Below, one piece after another: positions 42,701 through 50,673 of a stretch of 64,000 bases of DNA (the stretch's first letter is position 1; each line of letters starts with the position of its first letter). The notes under the pieces are model-generated. The model was given only the letters and a program-made list of their open reading frames with translations, had not been told where the DNA came from and ran no database searches. The position numbers and the translations under genes are program-made. The stretch comes from an uncultured Selenomonadales bacterium. Lineage in GTDB: Bacteria; Bacillota; Negativicutes; Selenomonadales; Selenomonadaceae. The DNA lies in assembly GCA_947307055.1 (NCBI GenBank), contig CAMZHX010000012.1:1-64000 (forward strand), written 5' to 3'.

Positions 42701-45019
42701 AATATCTTCATCAAAAATTTCTTCGGCGATGTGCTCCAAGTAATTTGTCAGCTCGCTGCCCTTGAACAAAATTTTGCGCGTCTCGATGAAGCGGGGATTG
42801 TTAGCGCGTTCTCTGGGGTTGTTGATTATGTCGAGGCAAGTTTGCGCCTCTTGACGAAGTTTGGCGATTTTGATTTCGATTTGCGCACGATTCTTGACGC
42901 GATAATCGGCGTAATAATCCGCGCCGTTTTTAGCCTTTTCCTTGAAGTTCATCAGCGCGAAAATCAAATCGGCGAGCGGCGAATTTTCTTCGACGACCTC
43001 GAAATTTTTGACAATCCCGTGCAAAACTTTCATATTATGGTCAAACTGCTTGTGATTGTAAAAAAATGTGCGTAACGTCGCGGCCGTCAAAAAGTTTTCG
43101 TCGGGATTATCGCTCTCGTTGAACAGCGAAATTATTTTGCCCGAATCGTAACTTATCGCCAAAAGCGGGTCGTTAATCGCGTAGGCCAGCTGATGATAAA
43201 GCGGAATATAATTTTCGTCCTGCGCGGTCAGAGCTTTGAGGTAAGCCGCCGCGCAATAGAATTTTTTAGCGGCAAGCATTTCGTTAAGCGGCTGCATTTC
43301 GTCGGTGATAGGCTCGTCGTCAAAAGTTTCGGCGGGAGTTTCAACGGCAGAAATTTTTTCGACAGGAGCCTCAACGACTGGAATTTTTTCAGCGGGAGCC
43401 TCAATGGCGGGAATTTCATCGTCGGGAGTTTCAGCGGCGGCAATGTCTTCGTCGAAAGCTCCGGACGCGATAATTTCTTCGACGACCTCGTCAGCATTGG
43501 TAAATTTGTCTTCAAAGAATTTGAGCGGAGTTTTTTTAGCATCGTCATCGGTCGACAATTTAACCCAAATTTTTTCGGGCACAATCGCTTCGTCCTCGCC
43601 GCGCAGATAAAATTTGTCTTCGTCAATCAGGTAGATATAATTCACCGTATCTTTCGGGAAATTTTCAGCCAAAGCCGTTTCGAGCGCGATGAAAATTTTC
43701 TCGGCATGTTGGAGAGTGAGCCCCGCCAAAATCACGCGCTGAAATGTTATATCGGTCGCGAGGTATGCCTTGAGGTTATCGAAAAAGTCGTTGCACTCGT
43801 CGAGATTCTCCCAGAAACAGCCAAGCCCCAAATCGCGCCCATTACGCCCCGAAAACTCTACGCGGAACGATTGCGCAAACAAAGCCTTCTTCTTGCGGTA
43901 GTTGCCGTGCTCGCGCTCGATTGCGTACAGGCGGAAATAAATCATACGCGCCAACGGCTTGCGAGCACCCTCGCCCAACAATAAAGTTTCGTCCGGCTCA
44001 ATCAACGGCTCTTTGCCAATGTTCTTGAAAAATTTCTTGAGCACTTCGCTTTTGAAAAAGTCGTAGCAACTCTGCGTCAAGCTGTAGAAATCGCCCATGT
44101 TCGCGAAGACGTACTTTTGAAAGTAGCCCTTATTGAACAAAAGTTGGGCGATAGCCTCGAAGGGCTCGCGCGGAAATTTATCCTCGACGGGGATAGCGCA
44201 TTTGGAGTAGCCGCCATTGTTCAGCGTCGTGAAAAGTACAAGCTTTATGCCGTTGGGATTTTCAAAGTCGCGCTTGAAACGCTTTGCAGTGATTTCGCGT
44301 TCGCGCCCGCAATCCTCAAAGGTAAAAGCCCTCTCGAACGGCGCAAAGTCATCGTCAGTCAATAGCGCGTCATTTTCGCGAACAATTTCTGCAAAGTCGA
44401 CAGTCTCAACAGGCGATTCGTCATCGAGTTCGGGCGGCTCAGGTTGTTCGCCGTCAAAAAGCAAATCGCCACCGAAAACCGCCTTCCCGATAAAGTCATC
44501 GTCAAAAGTTTCGCTTAGTGCCTTGCCGAGCACAAATTTTTTCCCGAAGTCTTTTTCCTCCGCCGTCTCGATGAATTTTGCATAGGGTTCGACCTTAGCT
44601 TGAAGTTTCGAGTCACGAGACTTTTTGCCTAGTAGCGGTTTCAATTTCTTTTGATACTTGACCAAAATTTTTTGAACGTCGGAACTTTTCGCGTTAAGAG
44701 TCAGAAATTTTTCAGCGCGCTCGAAAATGCTCGCCGTGATTAGCCGATTTTCTTCCGCGTTTAAAGCTTTCTCGAACTCCGGAAAAGTTCGCGGCTTATC
44801 GCTGTCAAAAAGTTGCTCGTAAAGCTCCGAGCACTTATCGATTGATTCTTCCCATTCGGAAAACTCTTCGCTAAAACCCTTCAAAGATAAAGCTTCCGGA
44901 AATTTTTCCTGATTGATAACCTTTTCAAAGATATCAAAATATTCTTTGAGTGATTCGCCAAGCTCGCGCAAGTTATTTAAAATGCGTCGCGCCTCATAGA
45001 TTTTTTCCAGCCTCTCCAT
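39704..45019 (-). CDS. 1771-residue helical-repeat P-loop ATPase, undescribed family
   Basis: I do not recognise a named family. Layout from the ATG at 45019: helical and coiled-coil 1-150; acidic linker; an alpha/beta region about 215-520; a Pro/Glu/Ala linker of imperfect ten-residue repeats at about 526-566; long TPR-like helices about 570-1190; an alpha/beta module about 1205-1385 (opening DVGEDRLAKLLNTLGFKVES), possibly nuclease-like; then an Orc/STAND-like ATPase with the FMGREKEM box, Walker A GGRQLGKT (K1417), Walker B LALDEADD (D1501-E1502) and sensor segment VMAGLRDVVRF; the end is winged-helix-like. The GGAGG ribosome site lies inside the last codons of livF. Sensor ATPase size and layout recall STAND-type defence proteins; that is inference. 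Confidence 0.65.
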   Translation of the reverse strand: MERLEKIYEARRILNNLRELGESLKEYFDIFEKVINQEKFPEALSLKGFSEEFSEWEESIDKCSELYEQLFDSDKPRTFPEFEKALNAEENRLITASIFERAEKFLTLNAKSSDVQKILVKYQKKLKPLLGKKSRDSKLQAKVEPYAKFIETAEEKDFGKKFVLGKALSETFDDDFIGKAVFGGDLLFDGEQPEPPELDDESPVETVDFAEIVRENDALLTDDDFAPFERAFTFEDCGREREITAKRFKRDFENPNGIKLVLFTTLNNGGYSKCAIPVEDKFPREPFEAIAQLLFNKGYFQKYVFANMGDFYSLTQSCYDFFKSEVLKKFFKNIGKEPLIEPDETLLLGEGARKPLARMIYFRLYAIEREHGNYRKKKALFAQSFRVEFSGRNGRDLGLGCFWENLDECNDFFDNLKAYLATDITFQRVILAGLTLQHAEKIFIALETALAENFPKDTVNYIYLIDEDKFYLRGEDEAIVPEKIWVKLSTDDDAKKTPLKFFEDKFTNADEVVEEIIASGAFDEDIAAAETPDDEIPAIEAPAEKIPVVEAPVEKISAVETPAETFDDEPITDEMQPLNEMLAAKKFYCAAAYLKALTAQDENYIPLYHQLAYAINDPLLAISYDSGKIISLFNESDNPDENFLTAATLRTFFYNHKQFDHNMKVLHGIVKNFEVVEENSPLADLIFALMNFKEKAKNGADYYADYRVKNRAQIEIKIAKLRQEAQTCLDIINNPRERANNPRFIETRKILFKGSELTNYLEHIAEEIFDEDILHNLKNYLQEEYMRDDDISLNVENIDKFKFDTIIDDAWEQAGKNIRRKKNMSLVGELRNHVNTLLKRAIEILCERVSCFEESAPLKSDIGSEEYKRIRKNLIDNIKKAQAILTGKKIPAAAVLHETLQEIADKLEGNFKPEQYKYFYIDFLRGDKVLLDENYFPNFNFNTLDGTNNSIAGRIVTHSRADLPTFAERMEIIFEKKGWDFGSAKLIDDYLEDIGEESIITKNKYKLRESADAAKRIALNDKKKFFGFLELAQSYGQFDNAPENSKEKILKLIDRCFEFAQGNDNIGVFFRVKNYWENKTKEDAAKYAELVEKNLERGIKNYCRKTDEDEDSPALKNTVAQIQKMIDRRNYTVAQGLINRLGEGKLYDEPESSEGQTHLQHFLEDYEIYYNRVRKSGESFKNLVGKNQKFSKAATSKAIKGGEILVDNWIPNGFPQNGDVGEDRLAKLLNTLGFKVESVSKTGAISKNAINYKVKLIAPRNVQTSNYNHPIAAFGSNAEIYGFRVTCIFGTYNAEGLIARFKEIGNAENTLVLLDYALELPTRRSLARKIKAESGITKIFAVVDRVLMMYLVKNYDDMQINKILMSLIMPFAACQPYVFNPNVPIPPEIFMGREKEMRRILDFDDVNIVYGGRQLGKTALLKMACASLDRNENNDRAILVSLDKCNCAAAALKISQALRADEFFDETFADTYDWTKLAAAIKKRLASDTPYKIPHFMLALDEADDFIKDCRDIDFKPVLELIDIQNQLHNGSRFKFVMAGLRDVVRFYRDEALGNNNQISKLPSLVVKPFDLEDATRLLKEPLRCLGLYFSDNENADSLAMMILETTNYFPGLIQLYCARLIEALSKSDYASYKETNSPIYEIKEGHIQSVLGEESFNEEIKNKINMTLRLGDDKFYYVIAHLMAWRYHNDDSIEGYSAKDILDTAEEFGIEELIPQNSEQVEALLKELCELNILREVAKGKYLFVRQRFLNMMGTSDEIEAEIMSDFSRT

Positions 45020-45024
45020 ATAAA

Positions 45025-45735
45025 TCAACCTCCCAGATAGGCTTTGCGAATGTCCTCACTTGCAGCTAGTTCTTCAGCGTCGCCAGAAATCGTGATTCGC
45101 CCCGTCTCCAAAACATAAGCGCGATTTGCAATCGACAACGCCATATTTGCATTTTGTTCGACGAGCAAAACTGTTGTTCCTGTCTTATGTATGTCAGCGA
45201 TGATTGAAAAAATTTCGCGGATTAGGAGCGGCGCAAGTCCCATTGACGGTTCGTCTAGGAGCAAAAGTTTTGGTCGGCTCATAAGTGCGCGCCCCATTGC
45301 GAGCATTTGTTGTTCGCCGCCAGATAATGTTCCGGCAAGTTGCAATCTTCTTTCCTCAAGGCGCGGGAAGCGTCCGAAAACCATTTTGAAATCATTTTGA
45401 ATTTCGTCCTTATCCGAGCGCGTGAAGGCTCCCAGCTCTAAATTTTCTTGAACGGTCATTTCCGCGAAAATCCGCCGACCTTCGGGCACTTGCGAAATCC
45501 CTTCCCGAACAATTTTATGAGCCGGCACGCCCGCGATATTTTTGCCGAGAAAATTTATCTCGCCGGTCTTGGGCTTGAGTAGTCCCGAAATTGTTCGTAG
45601 CGTCGTCGATTTGCCCGCGCCATTCGCGCCAATCAACGTGACAATCTCGCCCTCCTCGACAGAAAGACTTATGCCCTTTATAGCGTGAATCGCGCCGTAG
45701 TAAACGTTGATGTCTTTGACCTCCAACATTGCCAT
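45025..45735 (-). CDS. livF: branched-chain amino acid ABC transporter ATPase LivF
   Basis: 236 residues, the second ATPase of the LIV-I type importer. Walker A IGANGAGKSTTLRT, signature LSGGEQQMLAMGRAL, Walker B LLLLDEPSMGLAP, H-loop VEQNA. It pairs with LivG on the LivHM permease. It is separated from livG by two foreign genes (an acetyltransferase and an exported HD protein) but remains in the same tight unit, with gaps of 4 bases. Its last codons contain the ribosome site of the giant ATPase gene. Confidence 0.95.
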   Translation of the reverse strand: MAMLEVKDINVYYGAIHAIKGISLSVEEGEIVTLIGANGAGKSTTLRTISGLLKPKTGEINFLGKNIAGVPAHKIVREGISQVPEGRRIFAEMTVQENLELGAFTRSDKDEIQNDFKMVFGRFPRLEERRLQLAGTLSGGEQQMLAMGRALMSRPKLLLLDEPSMGLAPLLIREIFSIIADIHKTGTTVLLVEQNANMALSIANRAYVLETGRITISGDAEELAASEDIRKAYLGG

Positions 45736-45739
45736 AAAA

Positions 45740-46972
45740 TCACCCCTTTATAAATTCAAATGTCACAGGAAATTGATGCTTGCGCGTGGCGTCTTTGCAA
45801 TAGCGAGAATACATGCGGGAAATTTTTTTCTTGTCAACTTTGGAGTAGTCGCCGACAATTTGAATGTGCGCTTCGACTGGAAATTTTTTCATGGTATCGA
45901 GTTCGCCGAGCCGCTCCTCAATGCAATTCTGCGTAGACAAAGGAAAGCTCTTGCCGTTCAAAACTTTAAAGATTTCGCGAACCGAATTACTTTTGCGATT
46001 GTAAGCGCAGGACATAGAAAGATTGCCTTCGCCCGCCATGTACATGCGCCCGTAGCCGCTTTGGTCAATGCCGCTAAGCAAAGAAGTCCTGACGCCCGTA
46101 TCAACATCGAGGACAAAAATTTTCGCCTTCTCAATTTCCGCCATCCAATTTTTCGCCGGCGAGACGTAAGAATCAAAGTCGACTAAAATGGCTTCGCCGC
46201 CTTGAGTGTAGGGGAATTGAGCTGCCTCGCGGTTGGCGTCGCCTAATCTCAAAGCCGCAATCGTCGCGGCACTCTGCGCTAAAGTTTCGCGGTTAAATTT
46301 GTAAACGTCGACGAGTTGCTTTGGATTTTTTTCGGAGGGCTTTTGATAAGTTTCGCCGTTCGTCCAAGTCGATTTGTCAAAATAAATCGGCGCGGCGGGA
46401 TATTTTTCGTTGTAAAGCTCGACGGCGGCATCAATGCGGTTGAAACAATCCGTCCATTGCTCGTGGCTAGTCAGGTCGCGGACGCCCGAACAACTTTTGC
46501 TATGCCCCATGCAGTCAAGCGCAATCATATCGACGTTGACGCCCAAAGCCGTAATCGCCTCGCGATTTTCCAGAACATGAATCGCCGAGTTCAACGAATG
46601 GTCTTTGCGTAGCGCGTTGCCGTCTGTGTATGTCTTGAAAGTCCCGCCGTCCATGCCCGTATCATGCATAAACGCCGCCACTTGCAATTCAATGCGGTCA
46701 ATCGACGAGTAATAAGGATTCCCTAAGCCTGCGCGCTCGACGGCGTCGGCGGCCTCTTGCGATTTGATTGCGACAAGTGCCGCATGATGTTCGCCGTGAT
46801 CGCTGTAAGTCCTAAGCTCCGCGAATTCAAAGGCGCGACCTTTAGCATTGGCGTAGTACTCCGCCGAAAGATTTTTAGCCGCTTCTGTTGCCGTTTCAAA
46901 GTCAGCTGCCGAGACGACCTGCGCAAGTAAAAATATCCACGCGAACAGCAACGAACCTAAAAATTTTCTCAT
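45740..46972 (-). CDS. exported HD-domain protein
   Basis: 410 residues with a signal peptide (about 1-22). Residues about 55-240 carry an HD-superfamily metal site: SDHGEHHAALVA (H59, H62, H63), AAFMHDTGMDGG (H103-D104) and KDHSLNSAIHVL (H125, H132). HD proteins are usually intracellular phosphohydrolases, so secretion is notable. The remaining about 170 residues include an FPYTQGGEAILVDFDSYV segment and a conserved-looking Cys pair (SCAYNRKSNS, NCIEERLGEL), without recognised fold. It lies inside the liv operon between livF and the acetyltransferase gene, 4 bases from each. The link to amino acid uptake is unknown. Confidence 0.75.
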   Translation of the reverse strand: MRKFLGSLLFAWIFLLAQVVSAADFETATEAAKNLSAEYYANAKGRAFEFAELRTYSDHGEHHAALVAIKSQEAADAVERAGLGNPYYSSIDRIELQVAAFMHDTGMDGGTFKTYTDGNALRKDHSLNSAIHVLENREAITALGVNVDMIALDCMGHSKSCSGVRDLTSHEQWTDCFNRIDAAVELYNEKYPAAPIYFDKSTWTNGETYQKPSEKNPKQLVDVYKFNRETLAQSAATIAALRLGDANREAAQFPYTQGGEAILVDFDSYVSPAKNWMAEIEKAKIFVLDVDTGVRTSLLSGIDQSGYGRMYMAGEGNLSMSCAYNRKSNSVREIFKVLNGKSFPLSTQNCIEERLGELDTMKKFPVEAHIQIVGDYSKVDKKKISRMYSRYCKDATRKHQFPVTFEFIKG

Positions 46973-46976
46973 AAAC

Positions 46977-47942
46977 TCAACTCCCGATAATTTTCGCTAC
47001 ATATTGAGATAAATTTTTCATAGTAGAATAAGTTTCATCATGTAGTGAGATAAATTTGTCAATGTCATTAAAATACTTGAAGTTGTCGTGGATTTTGTCA
47101 AGGTTCCAATCCCACCACTTAATCCTCAATAACGCCTCGATAACGTCGGGCGGAAAACGATACTTGATAATTTGCGCGGGGTTGCCGCCAACAATTGCAT
47201 AAGGTGGCACGTTTTTAACAACAACGCTGTCCGAAGCAATGACCGCGCCGTCGCCAATAACTAACGGCTTGTTTGGATTTGTACACTTCAAAATACAACC
47301 GCGACCTATCCAAACATCATTGCCAATTAAAATTTTGCACGTGCCCTGCGGCGGCATGAATTTTGACTCTCTGCGACCGTTCAGACTGAAATACCATGCT
47401 GGAGCAGAGCTGACATTTTTATAATTATGATCTGCATTTCTTCCCAATTCAAAGACTATATTTCTGGCAATAGGGCAGAATTTTTTTATAGACACCTCAC
47501 CCTTACCTTCAATCTTCGCAGAATTTATGTAACTTTTCATACCCATTGAAAGCTTTATAAGTTTATCTTTCATAGTGTAAACTTGTGGGTAAATCGTCTG
47601 AATGCACAACTTAAATACTGCTTTTTCCAAGATACCATAAGCAATGCCTTCGATAATTAAACGAGAAAAGTCTAAATTCGGTACCATAAAAACTGCGCCA
47701 TCGATAATTTTACTGCTTGGAAAACCAATTTTCTCAAGCATTTTCATACGTTTATAAAAAAGCTTTTTAGAAGAAATTATTGCGAGGTCAAAATTAAAAA
47801 CATTTTCACCCCCCCCTACTCTACTTGTATCATCAATGCAGGCGACGATTTCTAAATTGCCGCGTTTAACTTCTGCGTCATAAAACGGCTTGAGTTTAGG
47901 ATAAAGGGCGTCTGTGCCGAAGATTAGAGTTTTGTATGCCAT
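46977..47942 (-). CDS. hexapeptide-repeat acetyltransferase with N-terminal Rossmann-like domain
   Basis: 321 residues. The first about 80 resemble the NAD- or sugar-binding half of PglD/CapD-like proteins (TLIFGTDALYPKLKPFYD then VACIDD). From about residue 140 a left-handed beta-helix of the CatB/xenobiotic acetyltransferase type follows: ILIGNDVWIGRGCILK, IGDGAVIASDSVVVKNVP and PYAIVGGNPAQIIKYRFP, with the C-terminal IKWWDWNLDKI that closes CatB-like enzymes. An O- or N-acetylated surface sugar is the probable product. Base use is less regular and more A+T rich than its neighbours, suggesting later acquisition into the liv operon. Confidence 0.82.
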   Translation of the reverse strand: MAYKTLIFGTDALYPKLKPFYDAEVKRGNLEIVACIDDTSRVGGGENVFNFDLAIISSKKLFYKRMKMLEKIGFPSSKIIDGAVFMVPNLDFSRLIIEGIAYGILEKAVFKLCIQTIYPQVYTMKDKLIKLSMGMKSYINSAKIEGKGEVSIKKFCPIARNIVFELGRNADHNYKNVSSAPAWYFSLNGRRESKFMPPQGTCKILIGNDVWIGRGCILKCTNPNKPLVIGDGAVIASDSVVVKNVPPYAIVGGNPAQIIKYRFPPDVIEALLRIKWWDWNLDKIHDNFKYFNDIDKFISLHDETYSTMKNLSQYVAKIIGS

Positions 47943-47954
47943 AAAAACTCCTCC

Positions 47955-48734
47955 TTAATTGATAGCCTCCGCGCCGAGATATGCGCGAATAACTTCGGGG
48001 TCGTTTTGAATTTCGGCGGGCGTGCCGTCAGCGATAATCATGCCGTATTCAAGAACGTAAATGCGCTCGCAAATGCCCATAACAAGGCTCATATCGTGTT
48101 CAATTAGGAGAACCGTCAAGCCGAATTGCTTGCGAATCCAGCGAATCATTTCCATAAGCTCTTGAGTTTCTTGGGGATTCATACCGGCGGCTGGCTCGTC
48201 GAGGAGTAAAAGTTTGGGCTTAGCGGCAAGGGCTCGCGCAATTTCTAATCGACGTTGTGCACCGTAGGGAAGATTTTTCGCGACCTCGTAGGCGTGCTCC
48301 TCAAGCTTGAAAATTTTCAGAAGGTTTAACGCCTCGTCCTCAATAGATTTTTCCTCGCCGAAGTAGCGACCCATGCGAAAAATCGTTTCAATCAGCCCGT
48401 ATTTAACGTGGCAATGATAAGCAATCTTAACGTTGTCAAGGACGCTCAATTCACTGAACAGCCGAATATTTTGGAAGGTGCGAGCAATGCCGCGTTGCGT
48501 AATCTCGTAGGGTTTGAGCCCGACAAGCGATTTGCCGTCAAAAATAATTTCGCCGGTCGTCGGCTTGTAAACGCCCGTTATCAAGTTGAAAGCCGTAGTT
48601 TTGCCCGCGCCATTCGGACCAATAAGCCCAATGAGTTCGCCCTTGTCAATGTAAATGTTGAAATCCGAAACTGCCTTGAGGCCGCCGAAAACTTCGGAGA
48701 CGTCAGTAGTTTCGAGCAAATGTTTATCAGCCAT
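47955..48734 (-). CDS. livG: branched-chain amino acid ABC transporter ATPase LivG
   Basis: 259 residues. Walker A IGPNGAGKTTAFNLITGVY, the LivG-type signature LPYGAQRRLEIARAL, Walker B LLLLDEPAAGMNP, H-loop IEHDMSLV. The start overlaps the livM stop by one base (TAATG). It energises uptake with LivF. Confidence 0.95.
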   Translation of the reverse strand: MADKHLLETTDVSEVFGGLKAVSDFNIYIDKGELIGLIGPNGAGKTTAFNLITGVYKPTTGEIIFDGKSLVGLKPYEITQRGIARTFQNIRLFSELSVLDNVKIAYHCHVKYGLIETIFRMGRYFGEEKSIEDEALNLLKIFKLEEHAYEVAKNLPYGAQRRLEIARALAAKPKLLLLDEPAAGMNPQETQELMEMIRWIRKQFGLTVLLIEHDMSLVMGICERIYVLEYGMIIADGTPAEIQNDPEVIRAYLGAEAIN

Positions 48735-49699
48735 TAAGTTGCCGCCCCCTTTGCCCCCGAAATTTTATCTAGGAATTTTTTAATCGGTCCGACGTTCGTC
48801 AGCTCCATGTAGCCGAATAAACCTTGCGGGCGATAGAACATCATTAAAATCAATGCCAGCGCGTAAATTATCATGCGAACTTCCGGGAAGGACGCTAACG
48901 CCGCCGATATGAACGTCACGACGAACGCTCCCGCGATTGACCCTGTGATTGAGCCCATGCCGCCCATAACGACCATGATTAAATAGTTGAACGACGACAG
49001 GAACGTAAATGAATTCGGGCTGATTAAATAGAATTGGTGAGCGAACAGCCCGCCCGCGACCCCTGCTAATGCCGCGCCCAATGTGAACGCCATGACTTTA
49101 TATTTTGTCGTGTTGACGCCCATAGCCTCTGCCGCAATCTCGTTTTCGCGAATCGCTATGCAGGCGCGCCCGTGCGACGAGTTCACGAAATTTTTTATGA
49201 AAAACAAAGTCGCGAGCATCGCGAAAAAAACCCACGTAAAGTTCGTCAAATGCGGAATACCTTTGAAGCCCGCCGCGCCCCCGACGTAGTCAATGTTCAT
49301 GATGACAATTCGGATAATTTCTCCAAGACCCAAAGTCGCAATCGCTAAGTAGTCGCCGCGCAGTCGCAAGGTCGGCAGCCCGATTAAAAATCCTAAAATG
49401 CCAGCCGCTATCGCGCCGGCTATCAACGCGACCATCAAAGGCAGTCCAAACTTGACAGTCACCACGACGCCGACATAAGCCCCGACCGCCATAAATCCCG
49501 CGTGCCCTAATGAAAATTGTCCGGTGTAGCCGTTGATTAGATTCAGGCTCGCCGAAAGAATTATGTTGACGCAAATTAAAATTATGTTCAGCTCCCAAAA
49601 CGAGCCGATAATTTTTGTGATAATCATCATCTGCAACACGCCGTAGAGCACCAGCGCGAAGACTAGCATAACTAAATCTCTTTTTCTCGCTGAGTTCAT
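48734..49699 (-). CDS. livM: branched-chain amino acid permease LivM
   Basis: 321 residues from the ATG at 49699 with AGGTGTG ahead; the longer frame would overlap livH. About eight to ten membrane helices; family segments SASLNLINGYTGQFSLGHAGFMAVGAY, LPTLRLRGDYLAIATLGLGEIIRI and the EAA-like ENEIAAEAMGVNTTKYKV loop contacting the ATPases. It forms the channel with LivH. Confidence 0.94.
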   Translation of the reverse strand: MNSARKRDLVMLVFALVLYGVLQMMIITKIIGSFWELNIILICVNIILSASLNLINGYTGQFSLGHAGFMAVGAYVGVVVTVKFGLPLMVALIAGAIAAGILGFLIGLPTLRLRGDYLAIATLGLGEIIRIVIMNIDYVGGAAGFKGIPHLTNFTWVFFAMLATLFFIKNFVNSSHGRACIAIRENEIAAEAMGVNTTKYKVMAFTLGAALAGVAGGLFAHQFYLISPNSFTFLSSFNYLIMVVMGGMGSITGSIAGAFVVTFISAALASFPEVRMIIYALALILMMFYRPQGLFGYMELTNVGPIKKFLDKISGAKGAAT

Positions 49700-49703
49700 A
49701 TCG

Positions 49704-50591
49704 TCACACCTTTTCGTTAGTGTTCTTGCCAAAAAGTCCGCTAGGTTTAATCAGTAAAACTAAAATCAGAATCGCAAAAGCAGCCGCGTCTCTGAACGTC
49801 GACGATAAAAAGCCTGCAACTAATGCCTCCACGACGCCCAAAACTATTCCGCCAACAACCGCGCCCGGTAAAATTCCTATGCCGCCGAGTACCGCCGCCA
49901 CGAATGCTTTAAGACCCGGCATAATGCCCATAAGAGGATCAATCGTGTTGTAGTAGACGCCGACCAAAACCCCTGCCGCCGCCGCTAGTGCCGAACCTAT
50001 GCAGAACGTCATCGAAATAACTTTGTCCGAATCGACGCCCATAAGCTGTGCAGTCTCCGTGTCGAAACTTGCCGCACGCATCGCCTTGCCGAGTTTCGTT
50101 TTCTGCACAATGTAAGTCAGCACCGCCATTAAAATTATAGTTATGCCGAGAATCAAAAGTTGTTGCCCGTTGATTATGAAGCCGCCGACATTGAATGAGA
50201 TATTCGGCATGACTTCGGGGAAGGTGCGCGGCGTCGGCGTGACAAAGTACATGCTCGTGTACTCCAGGAAGAACGAAACGCCAATCGCCGTTATCAAAAG
50301 GGAAATGCGCGGCGCATGTCGCAACGGTTTGTAGGCAATTCTCTCGACGAGCATTCCAAGACAAGCCGTCAACGCCATTGAAATTAGGAGCGCGGGCAGA
50401 ATCGGCAAATTTCCTATCGTGACCGCCGCGAAGCCGATATACGCGCCGACCATATAAACATCGCCATGCGCGAAATTTATCAACTTTATAATGCCGTAAA
50501 TCATCGTGTAGCCCAGAGCAATCAGCGCGTAAATACTGCCCAAGCTCACGCCGTTTATCAACTGCTGAACAAGTTGATGGATAAAGTCCAT
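49704..50591 (-). CDS. livH: branched-chain amino acid permease LivH
   Basis: 295 residues, about eight helices. It opens with LINGVSLGSIYALIALGYTM and continues with INFAHGDVYMVGAY; the coupling loop AASFDTETAQLMGVDSDKVI and the GIMPGLKAFVAAVLGGIGI segment are typical. Its ribosome site is locked in a terminator-like hairpin that ends in seven U directly before the ATG, so expression relative to livK is probably reduced or regulated. Confidence 0.95.
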   Translation of the reverse strand: MDFIHQLVQQLINGVSLGSIYALIALGYTMIYGIIKLINFAHGDVYMVGAYIGFAAVTIGNLPILPALLISMALTACLGMLVERIAYKPLRHAPRISLLITAIGVSFFLEYTSMYFVTPTPRTFPEVMPNISFNVGGFIINGQQLLILGITIILMAVLTYIVQKTKLGKAMRAASFDTETAQLMGVDSDKVISMTFCIGSALAAAAGVLVGVYYNTIDPLMGIMPGLKAFVAAVLGGIGILPGAVVGGIVLGVVEALVAGFLSSTFRDAAAFAILILVLLIKPSGLFGKNTNEKV

Positions 50592-50598
50592 AAAAAAA

Positions 50599-50622
50599 CC
50601 TCCTCGAAAGTTCTCAAGGAGG
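50599..50622 (-). terminator. livK-livH attenuator that sequesters the livH ribosome site
   Basis: Minus-strand RNA folds arms 50613-50622 and 50599-50608 into a 10-pair stem (three G-U) with loop AACU. Seven U follow (50592-50598), then the livH ATG. The 3' arm contains the livH GGAGG, so the element can both terminate transcription and block translation. Confidence 0.8.
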
Positions 50623-50673
50623 ATTTTAACTTCTTATCGCGATATTGTCACGTGTTATTTTGTCGAATTTTTA

